A DNA stretch of 22,490 bases from Bacteroides intestinalis (GCF_902364365.1 NZ_CABJDN010000005.1:596180-618669), one strand, 5' to 3'. Numbered from the stretch's first letter, positions 7,056-16,886 are shown. The notes: generated from the sequence alone by a model not told the origin. Numbers and translations: made by a program.

Positions 7056-7823
7056 ATGAATTCGCCAAACGAATTAAAAGAAATTACCCGGTTTTTACTG
7101 GAGTATGCCAATCGTCTTATGGGTTCAGGTGTACACACTTCGCGCGTGATACGAAACACCCGCCGTATCGGGAAGTCACTGGATGTAGACGTGAAAATGA
7201 GCCTTTTTCAAAAGACTATGGTAGTAAGCGTATGTGACATCGACAGCACTGAAGTTTATAATGAAGTAGCCATCATCCCCGCTTTTCCCATCAGTTTTGA
7301 ACTGAATGCCGAACTGAGCGCACTTAGCTGGGAAGCTTATGACAATCATCTGCCTCTCGACACCCTGTGGGAAAAATACGAGAAAATCATTGCACGCCCC
7401 AAAATGGACCCGCTTTGTACGCTATTCCTGGTGGGATTTGCCAATGCATCATTCTGCGCCTTGTTCGGTGGCGACTGGACTGCACGTCTTATTGTATTCT
7501 CCGCTACCCTCATAGGTTTCTACCTCAAACAAATTATGCAGAAAAAGAAATTCAATCATTACCTTGTTTTCATAGCCTCTGCATTCATCGCTTCCATGGT
7601 TGCCTCTTCAGCTTTGACACTGGAAACCACTGCTGAAATTGCCATCGCTACAAGCGTTCTTTACCTGGTACCCGGAGTACCTCTGCTGAACGGTGTTATC
7701 GACATTGTAGAAGGGCACGTACTCACCGGATGCACCCGCCTTATTCAGGCTTTATTGCTGGTGCTATGTATTGCCGTAGGACTTTCCTGTACTCTTATGT
7801 TAATTAGAAATAGTTTATTATGA
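7056..7823 (+). CDS. Threonine/serine exporter family protein, YjjP/DUF1212-like half
   Basis: A 255-residue protein. The hydrophilic N-terminal part (about 1-115) carries the family pattern EITRFLLEYANRLMGSGVHT, and five hydrophobic segments follow from about 124 onward. The family is the N-terminal half of ThrE exporters, which in Corynebacterium export threonine and serine. In many bacteria the two halves are separate genes, as in E. coli YjjP/YjjB, where the pair has been linked to succinate export. The partner half overlaps this stop codon by 4 bp (ATGA), implying translational coupling and a two-component transporter. The ATG at 7056 follows the promoter at normal spacing. The true substrate in this organism is not known. 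Confidence 0.85.
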   Translation: MNSPNELKEITRFLLEYANRLMGSGVHTSRVIRNTRRIGKSLDVDVKMSLFQKTMVVSVCDIDSTEVYNEVAIIPAFPISFELNAELSALSWEAYDNHLPLDTLWEKYEKIIARPKMDPLCTLFLVGFANASFCALFGGDWTARLIVFSATLIGFYLKQIMQKKKFNHYLVFIASAFIASMVASSALTLETTAEIAIATSVLYLVPGVPLLNGVIDIVEGHVLTGCTRLIQALLLVLCIAVGLSCTLMLIRNSLL

Positions 7824-8314
7824 TACTTGTTGATATACTTACAGACGGCATATTCGCCGCTGTCGCCGCTATCGGTTTCGGAGCGATTTCAGATCCTCCT
7901 TTACGTGCTTTCCCTTCCATTGCTTTGCTTGCCGCCATCGGTCATGCCCTGCGCTTCTGCCTGATGACGTATCTGGGAGTGGATATTGCTACTGCATCCC
8001 TATGTGCTTCTTTCAGTATCGGTATGGGAAGTTTGGTTCTGGGAAAACGCATCTATTGCCCTATGACTGTACTTTATATTCCTGCACTGCTGCCAATGAT
8101 TCCGGGTATGTATGCCTACAAAATAGTATTCTCGCTCATCATGTTCATGCAGAACCTGAAAGTGCCCGAATTACAGGAAAAGTATCTGATTGACTTATTT
8201 ACGAATTCAATCATTACCTGTAGTGTTATCTTCATGTTGGCAGTGGGCGCTACTATACCATTATTCCTGTTCATCAAACGGGCCTTCTCCATGACAAGAC
8301 ACGAGAAAAAATAA
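7820..8314 (+). CDS. Threonine/serine exporter family protein, YjjB/DUF3815-like half
   Basis: A 164-residue membrane protein with about four to five hydrophobic segments. It matches the C-terminal half of ThrE exporters (ThrE_2/DUF3815). Recognisable features are the FGAISDPPLRAFPSIALLA region (about 21-40) and the LYIPALLPMIPGMYAYK motif (about 89-105), the Pro/Gly-rich loop typical of this half. It starts at the ATG that overlaps the preceding TGA (ATGA), so the two proteins are probably made in similar amounts and assemble together. It is about the usual length for a split YjjB-type subunit. The substrate is not determined by sequence. Confidence 0.85.
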   Translation: MILVDILTDGIFAAVAAIGFGAISDPPLRAFPSIALLAAIGHALRFCLMTYLGVDIATASLCASFSIGMGSLVLGKRIYCPMTVLYIPALLPMIPGMYAYKIVFSLIMFMQNLKVPELQEKYLIDLFTNSIITCSVIFMLAVGATIPLFLFIKRAFSMTRHEKK

Positions 8315-8322
8315 AAGTTGAA

Positions 8323-8337
8323 AATTAAAAATTAAAA
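8323..8337 (+). repeat. AATTAAAAATTAAAA linker
   Basis: A 15-nt AT-only direct repeat in the short gap between the YjjB-like gene and the next gene. The identical 15 nt recurs, in coding orientation, between atpI and atpK (15057-15071). Confidence 0.5.
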
Positions 8338-8345
8338 GATTGCGT

Positions 8346-9068
8346 ATGGAAGTTTTTTGGAAAACAATCGCACAATATAATGAAGGAACCTGGATAGCCC
8401 AGATCGTTATAACCGTTGTAGGCATCTTGCTGACCGTACTTCTCTATCAGAAACCGACACTACTGGTCAAGCGGCTGATGAAGGGATATATGGTATTTTT
8501 AAATAGTTGGATTTCTATCGTCTACTACATGATTTATTGTGGTGACCGGAATTACAATTATATACTTGCCATATTCTGGGGCATAATCGCACTTATCTGG
8601 CTATGGGATCTTATTACGAACTATACGCCGTTTGAGCGTTACCACAAATATGACAAGCTGACTTACATATTGTATGCCATGCCGTTCCTTTACCCTCTCC
8701 TCTCATGGGCACGGGGCATGGAATTCCCGATGATGACTACCAGCGTGATGCCTTGTTCCGTAGCCGTATTCACTATCGGATTGTTGTTGGCGTTTTCCCG
8801 TAAGGTCAATCTATTGGTGATCCTTTTCCTTTGTCACTGGGCGCTCATTGCTTTCTCCAAAGTTTACGTCTACAAAATTCCGGAAGATTTATTGTTGGCG
8901 AGTGCAACCGTACCAGCCATCTACCTCTTCTTCAAGAATTACTTCGACCAGAATCTGCATAAGGAAACAAAACCAAGTGCCAAATATACAAACTGGATAT
9001 TAATAGCACTCTGCTTAGCAATCGGAATATTTCTGAGTATTACGATATTTCACGAGCTGGCAGGATAA
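8346..9068 (+). CDS. Integral membrane protein, DUF6064-like
   Basis: About 240 residues from the ATG at 8346. The TTG at 8340 adds only two residues and is less likely. I count about seven hydrophobic segments, connected by short charged loops. The opening MEVFWKTIAQYNEGTWIAQI resembles the N-terminus of DUF6064 proteins (an F-x-x-Y-N-x-x-x-W pattern), a family of unknown function. There is no signal peptide and no catalytic motif that I recognise. It lies 31 bp after the ThrE-like pair in the same orientation and ahead of a shared terminator, so it is probably co-transcribed with them. Whether it acts with the exporter is inference only. The family assignment rests on memory of the pattern. 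Confidence 0.6.
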   Translation: MEVFWKTIAQYNEGTWIAQIVITVVGILLTVLLYQKPTLLVKRLMKGYMVFLNSWISIVYYMIYCGDRNYNYILAIFWGIIALIWLWDLITNYTPFERYHKYDKLTYILYAMPFLYPLLSWARGMEFPMMTTSVMPCSVAVFTIGLLLAFSRKVNLLVILFLCHWALIAFSKVYVYKIPEDLLLASATVPAIYLFFKNYFDQNLHKETKPSAKYTNWILIALCLAIGIFLSITIFHELAG

Positions 9069-9069
9069 T

Positions 9070-9112
9070 AAAAAGAGGAATGATGAACGGAGCGTTCATC
9101 ATTCCTCTTTTT
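9070..9112. terminator. Bidirectional terminator between convergent genes
   Basis: A perfect 20-bp stem (9070-9089 with 9093-9112) and a 3-nt GAG loop. It starts with an A run and ends with a T run, so it can stop transcription from both the + strand gene at 9068 and gpmA on the - strand. Confidence 0.92.
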
Positions 9113-9120
9113 ATCTTTAA

Positions 9121-9864
9121 TTATTTCTTTCCTTGGTTCGCCACCGCTTCCATCAACTTCTTTATCTCCTCCGGATCTCCCAGAAAATAATCCTTCGTTA
9201 AATTCAGATCATCATCGAATTCGAACACATAAGGCACAGCAGTCGGCAGATTCAGTTTTACAATATCTTCATCGGAGATACCTTTCAGATGTTTGATAAT
9301 TCCTCGCAAACTGTTGCCATGCGCTACAACAAGTAGTTCATCCGCACTTTTCAGATTCGGGAAAATCACACATTTCCAATAAGGCATAATGCGTTCTATT
9401 GTATCTTTCAGTGACTCTGTACGAGGCAATTCGGCATCAGGCACTTCATTGTATCGAACCTCGAAACGCGGATTACGGGGATCATCTTCAGCCAATGCAT
9501 GTGGAGCTACATCATAGCTGCGACGCCAGACTAACACCTGTTCTTCACCATATTTTTCAGCAGTCTCCGCCTTGTTCAACCCCTGTAGCTGCCCGTAGTG
9601 CTTCTCGTTCAGACGCCAGGATTTTTCTACCGGTATCCAGTCCTGATCCATACGATCCAATACCACATTCAGCGTCTTTACTGCACGTTTCAGGTAAGAG
9701 GTATAGGCCTTATCAAACTGGAAGTCATTATCTACCAATAACTCTCCTGCCTTCTTAGCTTCGGCAATACCTTTCTCTGTTAAATCCACATCGGTCCAAC
9801 CTGTGAAACGATTCTCTTTATTCCATGCGCTCTCACCGTGGCGGAGCAATACAATTTTCTTCAT
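9121..9864 (-). CDS. gpmA: 2,3-bisphosphoglycerate-dependent phosphoglycerate mutase
   Basis: A 247-residue glycolytic enzyme that interconverts 3- and 2-phosphoglycerate in the cytosol. The phosphohistidine motif [10 protein letters not shown] places the catalytic His at residue 9, and [10 protein letters not shown] places the second active-site His at 182. The E. coli enzyme has His11 and His184, so the spacing is identical. The family tag [12 protein letters not shown] follows the first motif. The ATG at 9864 gives [10 protein letters not shown]. The open frame extends 33 codons further upstream, but that part overlaps the glgP terminator and has no family similarity. A strong terminator separates it from glgP, so it is probably its own unit, although no clear promoter box is visible in the 129-bp gap. 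Confidence 0.95.
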   Translation of the reverse strand: MKKIVLLRHGESAWNKENRFTGWTDVDLTEKGIAEAKKAGELLVDNDFQFDKAYTSYLKRAVKTLNVVLDRMDQDWIPVEKSWRLNEKHYGQLQGLNKAETAEKYGEEQVLVWRRSYDVAPHALAEDDPRNPRFEVRYNEVPDAELPRTESLKDTIERIMPYWKCVIFPNLKSADELLVVAHGNSLRGIIKHLKGISDEDIVKLNLPTAVPYVFEFDDDLNLTKDYFLGDPEEIKKLMEAVANQGKK

Positions 9865-9920
9865 ACGAATTTTTATTTTATTAGTCGTATAAATAAAACA
9901 CGTATCTACCGGAACTTGTT

Positions 9921-9970
9921 CAAAACAAAAGCTGCTCCGAGAGGTTATGACAACCTCCCGCAAGCAGCTT
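9921..9970 (-). terminator. Intrinsic terminator of the glycogen operon
   Basis: On the - strand AAGCTGCT pairs with AGCAGCTT, enclosing a second stem GAGGTT/AACCTC with a GTCAT loop. It is followed by TTGTTTTG, 24 bp after the glgP stop. Confidence 0.8.
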
Positions 9971-9993
9971 CACTATGTTGATATATTAAACTC

Positions 9994-12558
9994 TTACACG
10001 AACCAACGAACGTAACAGAAATCCTGACGGTGAGGCAGGTCAGAGTTTTTCGGGAACATGCGGTAGGATACCTTGAAGCTACCTGCGTTCTCTAATTTAT
10101 GCTTCACCTGGAAGGTATAGAGGTTACCCTCTTTCTTCACTACGCTGAACGGCTCAACAGAGTAAACGTGTTGTTTACCGTCACCGGCAGTGTAAGTAGT
10201 TACCAGTTCCAGACCGATTGCATCGTTCAAGCCCTTCTCATCGATAACGTAAGTAATGGTGTATTCCTTACCGCTTTCGATGGTAGCCTGCAACAATTCT
10301 TCACACTTGTCATAAGATACGACTTCGATGCTGTCCCACTTAGAAACCACTTCTTCTTTCCAAGCAGCAATTTCCTTAGCTTTGGCATTGTCATTAGCAG
10401 ACAGTGCGCCGAAACGTTTAGCCAACTTATTGTAGAACTTGCTATAATAGTCGTCCAACTGACGTTTCATTGTATAGTGAGGTGCAATCTGTGCGATAGA
10501 ATTCTTGATAGTCTTCACCCAACCTTCAGAGTATCCCTTCTTGTTGCGTGCATAGTACAACGGCAGAATCTCAGTTTCAAGGATGCTGTAGATAGTAGCT
10601 GCATCGAGCTGATCCTGATGATCCTGGTTCTGGTAAGTACGCTTTTCTGTCAGCGCCCAACCTGCACCTTCGCGGTAGCCTTCCAACCACCAACCGTCGA
10701 GTACGGAGAAGTTTACAACACCGTTCATCAACGCTTTCTCACCGGAAGTACCGGATGCTTCGAGCGGACGAGTCGGAGTATTCAACCAGATATCCACCCC
10801 GGATACCAGACGGCGAGCCAGCTGCATATCATAGTTTTCCAGGAAGATAATCTTACCCAGGAATTCCGGACGACGGGAGATTTCAATAATTCTCTTGATC
10901 AGACCTTGACCGGCTCCGTCATGCGGGTGAGCCTTACCGGTGAACAGGAACTGTACCGGATAGTCAGGATTGTTCACAATCTTAGCCAGACGGTCAAGGT
11001 CAGTGAACAGCAGGTGAGCACGTTTGTAAGTAGCAAAACGACGACCGAAACCAATCAGCAATGCATTCGGGTTAATCTTATCCATCAACGAAACGATACG
11101 TGAAGGATCACCCTGGTTCTTCAACCAGGTTTCGCGATATTGCTTGCGAACATAGTCGATCAACTTGTTCTTCAAAGCCATACGTGTTTCCCAGATTTTT
11201 TCATCGGGCACATTATAGATAGCTTCCCAAATCTTCGGGTTAGACTGATCGTACAAGAAGTTCTCGTCGAAGTTAGCAGCATAGAGATGTTTCCATTCAG
11301 TAGCACTCCAAGTTGGGAAGTGTACACCATTGGTAACATAGCCCACATGCATTTCTTCGGGGAAATAACCCTTCCAGATAGAAGAGAACATTTCCTGAGA
11401 AACTTTTCCGTGCAGCCAGCTTACACCGTTCACTTCCTGTGAAGTGTTGCAAGCGAAAACTGACATACAGAAACGCTCACCTTTATCACCCGGATTATTA
11501 CGGCCGAGATCCATCAGGTCATCCCAGCTGATACCCATCTTGGCAGGATAACCGCCCATATATTTGCCGAAGAGACCTTCGTCAAAGTAGTCGTGACCGG
11601 CAGGAACCGGAGTATGTACAGTATACAGAGAAGATGCACGCACCAGTTCGATAGCCTGATCGTAAGACAATCCTTCTGCCACATAGTCACAGATACGCTG
11701 AACATTGATCAATGCTGCATGTCCTTCGTTACAGTGATAAACTTCTTTCTTGATACCCAACTTCTTCAGTGTCAAGATACCACCGATACCGAGCAGAATT
11801 TCTTGTTTCAGACGGTTTTCCCAGTCACCACCATAAAGTTGGTGAGTAATAGGACGGTCGAATTCACTGTTCATTTCATTGTCCGTATCCAACAGATAGA
11901 GAGAGATACGTCCCACATTCACGCGCCATACAAACGCATGAACAAAGTAATCCAGATAAGGAACATCCACAATCACCTGATTACCATTCTCGTCCATCAC
12001 ACGCTCGATAGGCAACTGGCCGAAGTTCTGAGCTTCGTAGTTGGCAATCTGCTGACCATCCATAGAGAGAGTCTGTGTAAAGTAACCGTAACGATACAGG
12101 AAACCGACTGCGCAAAGGTCTACATTGCTGTCAGAAGCCTCTTTCAGGTAGTCGCCGGCAAGAACGCCCAAACCACCTGAATATATCTTAAGTACCTGGT
12201 TCAAACCATACTCCATGCTGAAATAAGCAATGGAAGGACGTTTTTTATCAGGTTCTACATCCATATATGCTCTAAACTTAGAATACACATCATTCATTCT
12301 TTTCAGAATTACTTTGTCGTTTGCGAGTGCTTCGAGCTTAGCATAACTCATTCTTTCTAACAAGAGTACAGGGTTATGACCAACTTCTTTCCACAGAGCG
12401 GGGTCAAGATCTCTAAACAGTTCAGTAGCTTCGTAGTTCCAAGACCACCAAATGTTGTGTGCCAATTCAGACAATTTCTCCAACTCAGCAGGAATATGAG
12501 ATTTCACATTCACATCTTTCCAGTTCGGAGTGTTTACATTACTAACTTTAATCTTCAT
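9994..12558 (-). CDS. glgP: Alpha-glucan (glycogen) phosphorylase
   Basis: An 854-residue GT35 enzyme that releases glucose 1-phosphate from glycogen or maltodextrin using phosphate and pyridoxal phosphate. The N-terminus (about 1-120, with [20 protein letters not shown]) is the DUF3417-type domain of the Thermotoga/archaeal-like subfamily, which is longer and divergent from E. coli Glg[21 protein letters not shown] (about 114-133) belongs to the active-site cleft. Near the C-terminal third, [14 protein letters not shown] contains Lys608, the predicted PLP Schiff-base lysine. It starts 37 bp after the glycogen synthase stop and shares its operon. The breakdown and synthesis enzymes are therefore co-expressed, as often seen in Bacteroidota. 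The frame is intact. Confidence 0.93.
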   Translation of the reverse strand: MKIKVSNVNTPNWKDVNVKSHIPAELEKLSELAHNIWWSWNYEATELFRDLDPALWKEVGHNPVLLLERMSYAKLEALANDKVILKRMNDVYSKFRAYMDVEPDKKRPSIAYFSMEYGLNQVLKIYSGGLGVLAGDYLKEASDSNVDLCAVGFLYRYGYFTQTLSMDGQQIANYEAQNFGQLPIERVMDENGNQVIVDVPYLDYFVHAFVWRVNVGRISLYLLDTDNEMNSEFDRPITHQLYGGDWENRLKQEILLGIGGILTLKKLGIKKEVYHCNEGHAALINVQRICDYVAEGLSYDQAIELVRASSLYTVHTPVPAGHDYFDEGLFGKYMGGYPAKMGISWDDLMDLGRNNPGDKGERFCMSVFACNTSQEVNGVSWLHGKVSQEMFSSIWKGYFPEEMHVGYVTNGVHFPTWSATEWKHLYAANFDENFLYDQSNPKIWEAIYNVPDEKIWETRMALKNKLIDYVRKQYRETWLKNQGDPSRIVSLMDKINPNALLIGFGRRFATYKRAHLLFTDLDRLAKIVNNPDYPVQFLFTGKAHPHDGAGQGLIKRIIEISRRPEFLGKIIFLENYDMQLARRLVSGVDIWLNTPTRPLEASGTSGEKALMNGVVNFSVLDGWWLEGYREGAGWALTEKRTYQNQDHQDQLDAATIYSILETEILPLYYARNKKGYSEGWVKTIKNSIAQIAPHYTMKRQLDDYYSKFYNKLAKRFGALSANDNAKAKEIAAWKEEVVSKWDSIEVVSYDKCEELLQATIESGKEYTITYVIDEKGLNDAIGLELVTTYTAGDGKQHVYSVEPFSVVKKEGNLYTFQVKHKLENAGSFKVSYRMFPKNSDLPHRQDFCYVRWFV

Positions 12559-12595
12559 TGTATGATAACTTGATTGATTAATATTCTATTTTATT

Positions 12596-14257
12596 TCAAC
12601 CCAACTGACGCTCCATCGCATGGCGAAGGGCGAAATCGTAGGCCTCATAATAATATTCGATAAAATGCTTCCACAGAGCCTGCTCAGCCACTTGGGCAGC
12701 ACGCTTGCGAATGTTTTTCACTTCTGCATCCGTCTTTCCAGAGAATGCGGAAATGGTGTCCTTGATGCCATCAGCCACTTCGGAATAGTTATAATCCGAA
12801 CGGTGAAGTACCTCTACTCCATCATCGATGCCATGCTGATTCTTCAGGCTGTTTACCCAAAGTCCGAATCCAGCCAGGTCGGTCGTGATGGTCGGAACGT
12901 GGAAAGCAACACTTTCCAGCGGGGTATATCCCCAAGGTTCATAATATGAAGGATAGACACTGAGATCTTCTCCCAGTATCAAATCATAATATTGCTTGTT
13001 TATAATGCCATCTTTTCCATCGAGATAGCAGGGAACAAAAATAATCTTCACCTTATCCTCAGGATGATTACTCATGCCCATGTACTTCAACATATCCAGC
13101 ACCTGATCGTGCGTCATGTTATGTAGCCAGTGGGTAATCAAAGGCACTTCCAGCGGAGTAGTAAACTTCTCCTTGCTCTTAAGACGTTGCTGCAAGTCTT
13201 CACGGGCATCGCCTACCCAACCCGGCACGTTGATGAACGCCAATACATTCTTCTTCAGATTCTTATCGCGATTCAGCCGGTTCAGTGATTCAAGGAAGAC
13301 ATCAATGCCCTTGTTCTTGAATTCATAACGGCCACTGGTACCGATAATCAACGTATCATCTCCCATATCCGTACCCATCAAGCAATTGGCAACGCGCAAC
13401 ATAGTAGATCTCGCACGTTTACGCTTTCCGGTAAACGTAGTCCCTTTCGGTACAAAATCATCCTCAAAACCATTCATAAGCACTACATCGGCAGGCTTAT
13501 CGAGCAATTCCTTACACTCGTTATTCGTGATTTCGCTCACAGTCGTAAAACAGTCTACATAATGTGCAGTTTGTTTTTCAATGGAGTGCTTGGACTGCAT
13601 GTTGAGCTCTTCCGCCATCTGATCACCGTTATAGGCAAAGAGATAGTCGTACAGAGGTTTATTGTTACCCGCAATGGAGCGTCCGATAGACGTGGCATGC
13701 GTGGTAAAGATCGTTGCAATTTCAGGAACGGCAATCTGCAGGTAGAGGGCCCCCATACCGGTCATCCACTCATGAGCCTGATAAACCACCTTATCCGTTT
13801 CCGTCAGGTTATAGCGATAGAAACTCTCTACCACCTTTCCGGCAGCATACGAAAACATGGATGCTTCATCATAATCACCGTATGCATGCAGTGAATCCAC
13901 CTGATAGCGGTTCCACATTTCTGTATAGATATCATTCTTCTGTGCGAAAAACGGTTGGAAATCAACCAATATAACGATCGGATTGCCCGGAATGTTCCAG
14001 CGCCCTATGCGGACGGAAAGGTTATCTTTTGTAAAGGCATGCTTTTTCCATGCTGCACAAAGGTTATCGGACTCGATAAACAAAGGGTTCTCTTTCCCCT
14101 GCCAAAAATCAGGTCCTATAAAAAACAATCTATCATGAAATCTTGCCTGCAAGGTATTTGCTCGCGTGGACAAAACCGTATAGATACCTCCAACCTTGTT
14201 ACATACTTCCCAGCTTGACTCGAAGATGTAGTCGGGGGTTAACAGCTCTTTAGTCAT
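12596..14257 (-). CDS. Glycogen synthase, GT3 (eukaryotic-type) family
   Basis: A 553-residue glycosyltransferase resembling fungal and animal glycogen synthases (GT3) rather than bacterial GlgA (GT5). The nucleotide-sugar motif is EVCNKVGGIYTVLSTRA near residues 17-33, including KVGG at 21-24. A C-terminal YYEPWGYTPLES block matches the catalytic Glu region of GT3 enzymes. By family knowledge it elongates alpha-1,4-glucan, and GT3 enzymes generally use UDP-glucose; the actual donor here is not shown. The protein is shorter than the 650-740 residues of eukaryotic forms and lacks their regulatory tails. It is the first gene of an operon with glgP and has a -7 promoter box 34 bp upstream. Confidence 0.9.
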   Translation of the reverse strand: MTKELLTPDYIFESSWEVCNKVGGIYTVLSTRANTLQARFHDRLFFIGPDFWQGKENPLFIESDNLCAAWKKHAFTKDNLSVRIGRWNIPGNPIVILVDFQPFFAQKNDIYTEMWNRYQVDSLHAYGDYDEASMFSYAAGKVVESFYRYNLTETDKVVYQAHEWMTGMGALYLQIAVPEIATIFTTHATSIGRSIAGNNKPLYDYLFAYNGDQMAEELNMQSKHSIEKQTAHYVDCFTTVSEITNNECKELLDKPADVVLMNGFEDDFVPKGTTFTGKRKRARSTMLRVANCLMGTDMGDDTLIIGTSGRYEFKNKGIDVFLESLNRLNRDKNLKKNVLAFINVPGWVGDAREDLQQRLKSKEKFTTPLEVPLITHWLHNMTHDQVLDMLKYMGMSNHPEDKVKIIFVPCYLDGKDGIINKQYYDLILGEDLSVYPSYYEPWGYTPLESVAFHVPTITTDLAGFGLWVNSLKNQHGIDDGVEVLHRSDYNYSEVADGIKDTISAFSGKTDAEVKNIRKRAAQVAEQALWKHFIEYYYEAYDFALRHAMERQLG

Positions 14258-14291
14258 ATTACTTTTAATCTCTATTACTTAATACCGGCTG

Positions 14292-14299
14292 CAAAATTA
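14292..14299 (-). promoter_or_regulatory. -7 promoter box of the glycogen operon
   Basis: On the - strand TAATTTTG followed by CAG matches TAnnTTTG. It gives a leader of about 28 nt before the glycogen synthase ATG. No TTTG is visible at -33. Confidence 0.55.
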
Positions 14300-14400
14300 C
14301 ACATTATTCTTTGAAAAATAGCCTATTAATCGAAAAAACTAATGAAATATGCATAAACAATCGTTTGCGAAAAATAGTTAGATAGACTGACTATCGTTCC

Positions 14401-14503
14401 AAATGTCACACTTTAACAGAGCAAATGCCACGCTTCGCGACATACAAAGTGTGGCATTTCACTTGCCGAGGTGTGGCATTTACCTTATTCTAGTGTGGCA
14501 TCC
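14401..14503. repeat. Five phased GTGTGGCATT repeats
   Basis: The 316-bp gap between atpK and the glycogen synthase gene contains five 13-bp units at 14401, 14423, 14447, 14469 and 14491. Units 1 and 2 read AAATGYCACRCTT; units 3 to 5 are its reverse complement (RGTGTGGCATTT, the last ending CATCC). Steps are 22, 24, 22 and 22 bp. Units 2 and 3 form a 13-bp hairpin and units 1 and 4 can extend it with two G-U pairs. Function unknown. The rest of the gap holds the V-ATPase terminator, the glycogen promoter and no visible gene. Confidence 0.75.
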
Positions 14504-14514
14504 GGAAACAATTA

Positions 14515-14548
14515 ACCCGGAGTTGACATCAAAAAGGCAACCCCGGGT
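14515..14548 (-). terminator. Probable terminator of the V-ATPase operon
   Basis: On the - strand ACCCGGGGTTG pairs with CAACTCCGGGT (11 positions, one mismatch) around a 12-nt loop, then TAATTGTTTCC. The tail is only moderately T-rich, so read-through into the repeat cluster is possible. It starts about 26 bp after the atpK stop. Confidence 0.6.
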
Positions 14549-14573
14549 CAGCAAATTATTCAGAAATAGATTC

Positions 14574-15050
<477 letters not shown>

Positions 15051-15056
15051 TTATTG

Positions 15057-15071
15057 TTTTAATTTTTAATT
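15057..15071 (-). repeat. AATTAAAAATTAAAA linker between atpI and atpK
   Basis: In coding orientation this 15-nt string is identical to the linker at 8323-8337. The whole 42-bp gap is AT-rich and has no other recognisable signal. Confidence 0.5.
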
Positions 15072-15080
15072 CTATAATTG

Positions 15081-16886
15081 TTATTTTTTGAATGGCTTAT
15101 ATTCTTTTCCGCCACCTTCGTAACCGGAATTCTTGAAAAATTCCACAAAGGTCAGACGCATAGGGTGAACCATCGCACCCAGTACATTCATAAACATATT
15201 GATTGCATGTCCGATAACGAATATCAGCACCATCACAATCGGTCCGGCAATCACATTGTCGGGGCTCATACCTACAGCCAGACTGTTGAATACTCCTGCA
15301 AGGATACCTCCCGACAGACCGAGGGCAAACAAACGAACGTACGAAAGCACGTCGCCAAGTAAGCCTGTAGCCATATTGTAAGAATCCCACAATCCCAGCC
15401 CGATGTTCAGGAACACGTTCTTACCGGGACTATTGAAGAGGAATATCATGGCAGCAGCCACACCGAGGATACACAGATGTACCGTTCCGCCCAGTGGCAT
15501 GATTTCGGGCAATAAGGCTCCTACTCCGCAGGATACCAGCAATATGATCCAACCAATCGTAGCTACGGCATACTTGAAGCCGAACTGTATCGCCTGATTC
15601 ACAGCTTTCAGTATCATACCGAAGAGAATCTGTATCACACCCAATATCAATGAGAGCTGGAACATGGCATTGTTGTCCATGAACAAATGCTCCTTCATAT
15701 ACTGTAGGAAAGGTATATTGATGTCATAGAGACTTACCCCGAAGAACGTACCTGTCAGCATTCCACAGAAGAATGTAGAGGCAGCCAGTATCTGCACCAA
15801 TGAAAGAATCGGCTTCATCGTAGCACTGATGTTCTTGGCAAACATACGGTACAACGTAGCAGCAAGGAACAGGAACAACCCGTAACCGGAGTCACCCAGA
15901 CACAGTCCGAAGAACACCATAAAGAACGGTGCAAAGAACGGCGTCAAGTCCAACTCACTGTATTTCGGAAGCATATAGAGCCTGCATATCGGTTCAAACC
16001 ATGCAAAGAAACCTTTGTTGTTCAACTGAATAGGTACATTATCTTCCGGTGTCGGATTCGTTATTTCATAATAAATATGCTGTTCATCCAGCCATGCAGC
16101 AATTTCCTTTTCTTTGGAAGCCGGTGCCCAACCTTGTAGCAACATCAATTTCTCTCCTGCCGTAGCCTCCGTATTCAGCATAACTTTGGAGAACTCTATT
16201 TCAGTGTTCACCTCTTTCAGTGCAGCCTGCAATGAAGGTTGTTCTTTTCCGGCAAGTACCGCCAACTTCTGGTCATTGTCTGCCAAAGCCTGTTCAGTCT
16301 CCTGGCAAAGTATCTGCATACGGGTCAACGAGTAAGAAGGCAACTTTATCTGTTCTGCATCCAGATCCACTTCCACTGCATTTTTAGTTACAGTAATGAA
16401 ATAGATACGCGAGGATACACGATTGATAATCATCGCATTATAAATTTCTTCCCAAGTCTCGTCATAGCTACCCTCCGAACAACAGTAGAAGTTCACCGTG
16501 AAACCGGCATCGTGCAGTTTACTAAGGCTTTCGGGCTCAAAATCACCCCAGGGTTCCAGGGCGGCTCTCTCCTTCTGATAGTTTTGCAACTGTTGTTGCA
16601 GCTTCGCCTTTTCACTTTGCAGCACATCTACTTCGTCCAGAACTTCCAGTCCGCGGGCAGCAGAAGCGGGTGTAGGTTCCTTCGCTTCGCTCAAACCATG
16701 CAGCATTTTCAGTGTCGCCTGCAGACGTGAAGAAAGCCGGATGCTATCCTGCAATTCTGCATTATCAGCTACGCCTTGCTGTTTTTCGGCTACGTGCACT
16801 ACTCCAAGTTCGCGCACTCCGTTCAGAAATGCTTCGTACTCCTTATGATATACAAGGAATGTAAGCTTCTTCATTTTTGTAATCAT
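15081..16886 (-). CDS. atpI: V-type ATPase subunit I (a-subunit homologue)
   Basis: A 601-residue stator subunit. The N-terminal half (about 1-300) is a soluble arm rich in coiled coil. The C-terminal half holds seven or eight membrane helices that form the ion half-channels beside the K ring. The essential Arg is Arg518 in LSYVRLFALGLSGG. The start at 16886 gives MITKMKKLTFLVYH and overlaps the atpD stop by 4 bp (ATGA), implying translational coupling. A second Met, four codons later, is less likely given the overlap. The length is close to other bacterial subunit I proteins (600-660). The C-terminus is Lys-rich (KEYKPFKK). Confidence 0.93.
   Translation of the reverse strand: MITKMKKLTFLVYHKEYEAFLNGVRELGVVHVAEKQQGVADNAELQDSIRLSSRLQATLKMLHGLSEAKEPTPASAARGLEVLDEVDVLQSEKAKLQQQLQNYQKERAALEPWGDFEPESLSKLHDAGFTVNFYCCSEGSYDETWEEIYNAMIINRVSSRIYFITVTKNAVEVDLDAEQIKLPSYSLTRMQILCQETEQALADNDQKLAVLAGKEQPSLQAALKEVNTEIEFSKVMLNTEATAGEKLMLLQGWAPASKEKEIAAWLDEQHIYYEITNPTPEDNVPIQLNNKGFFAWFEPICRLYMLPKYSELDLTPFFAPFFMVFFGLCLGDSGYGLFLFLAATLYRMFAKNISATMKPILSLVQILAASTFFCGMLTGTFFGVSLYDINIPFLQYMKEHLFMDNNAMFQLSLILGVIQILFGMILKAVNQAIQFGFKYAVATIGWIILLVSCGVGALLPEIMPLGGTVHLCILGVAAAMIFLFNSPGKNVFLNIGLGLWDSYNMATGLLGDVLSYVRLFALGLSGGILAGVFNSLAVGMSPDNVIAGPIVMVLIFVIGHAINMFMNVLGAMVHPMRLTFVEFFKNSGYEGGGKEYKPFKK

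Noticed and set aside
9865..9963. 33-codon N-terminal extension of gpmA
   Set aside because: The family motif starts at the internal Met ([10 protein letters not shown]) and the extension overlaps the glgP terminator.
10099..11103. Long open frame (334 codons) antisense to glgP
   Set aside because: It lies fully opposite a conserved enzyme, with no recognisable domain or promoter; a shadow.
14401..14503. Regular repeats considered as a CRISPR array
   Set aside because: Units are 13 bp with 9-11 bp spacers and switch orientation; no cas genes are nearby. Sizes do not fit any CRISPR type.
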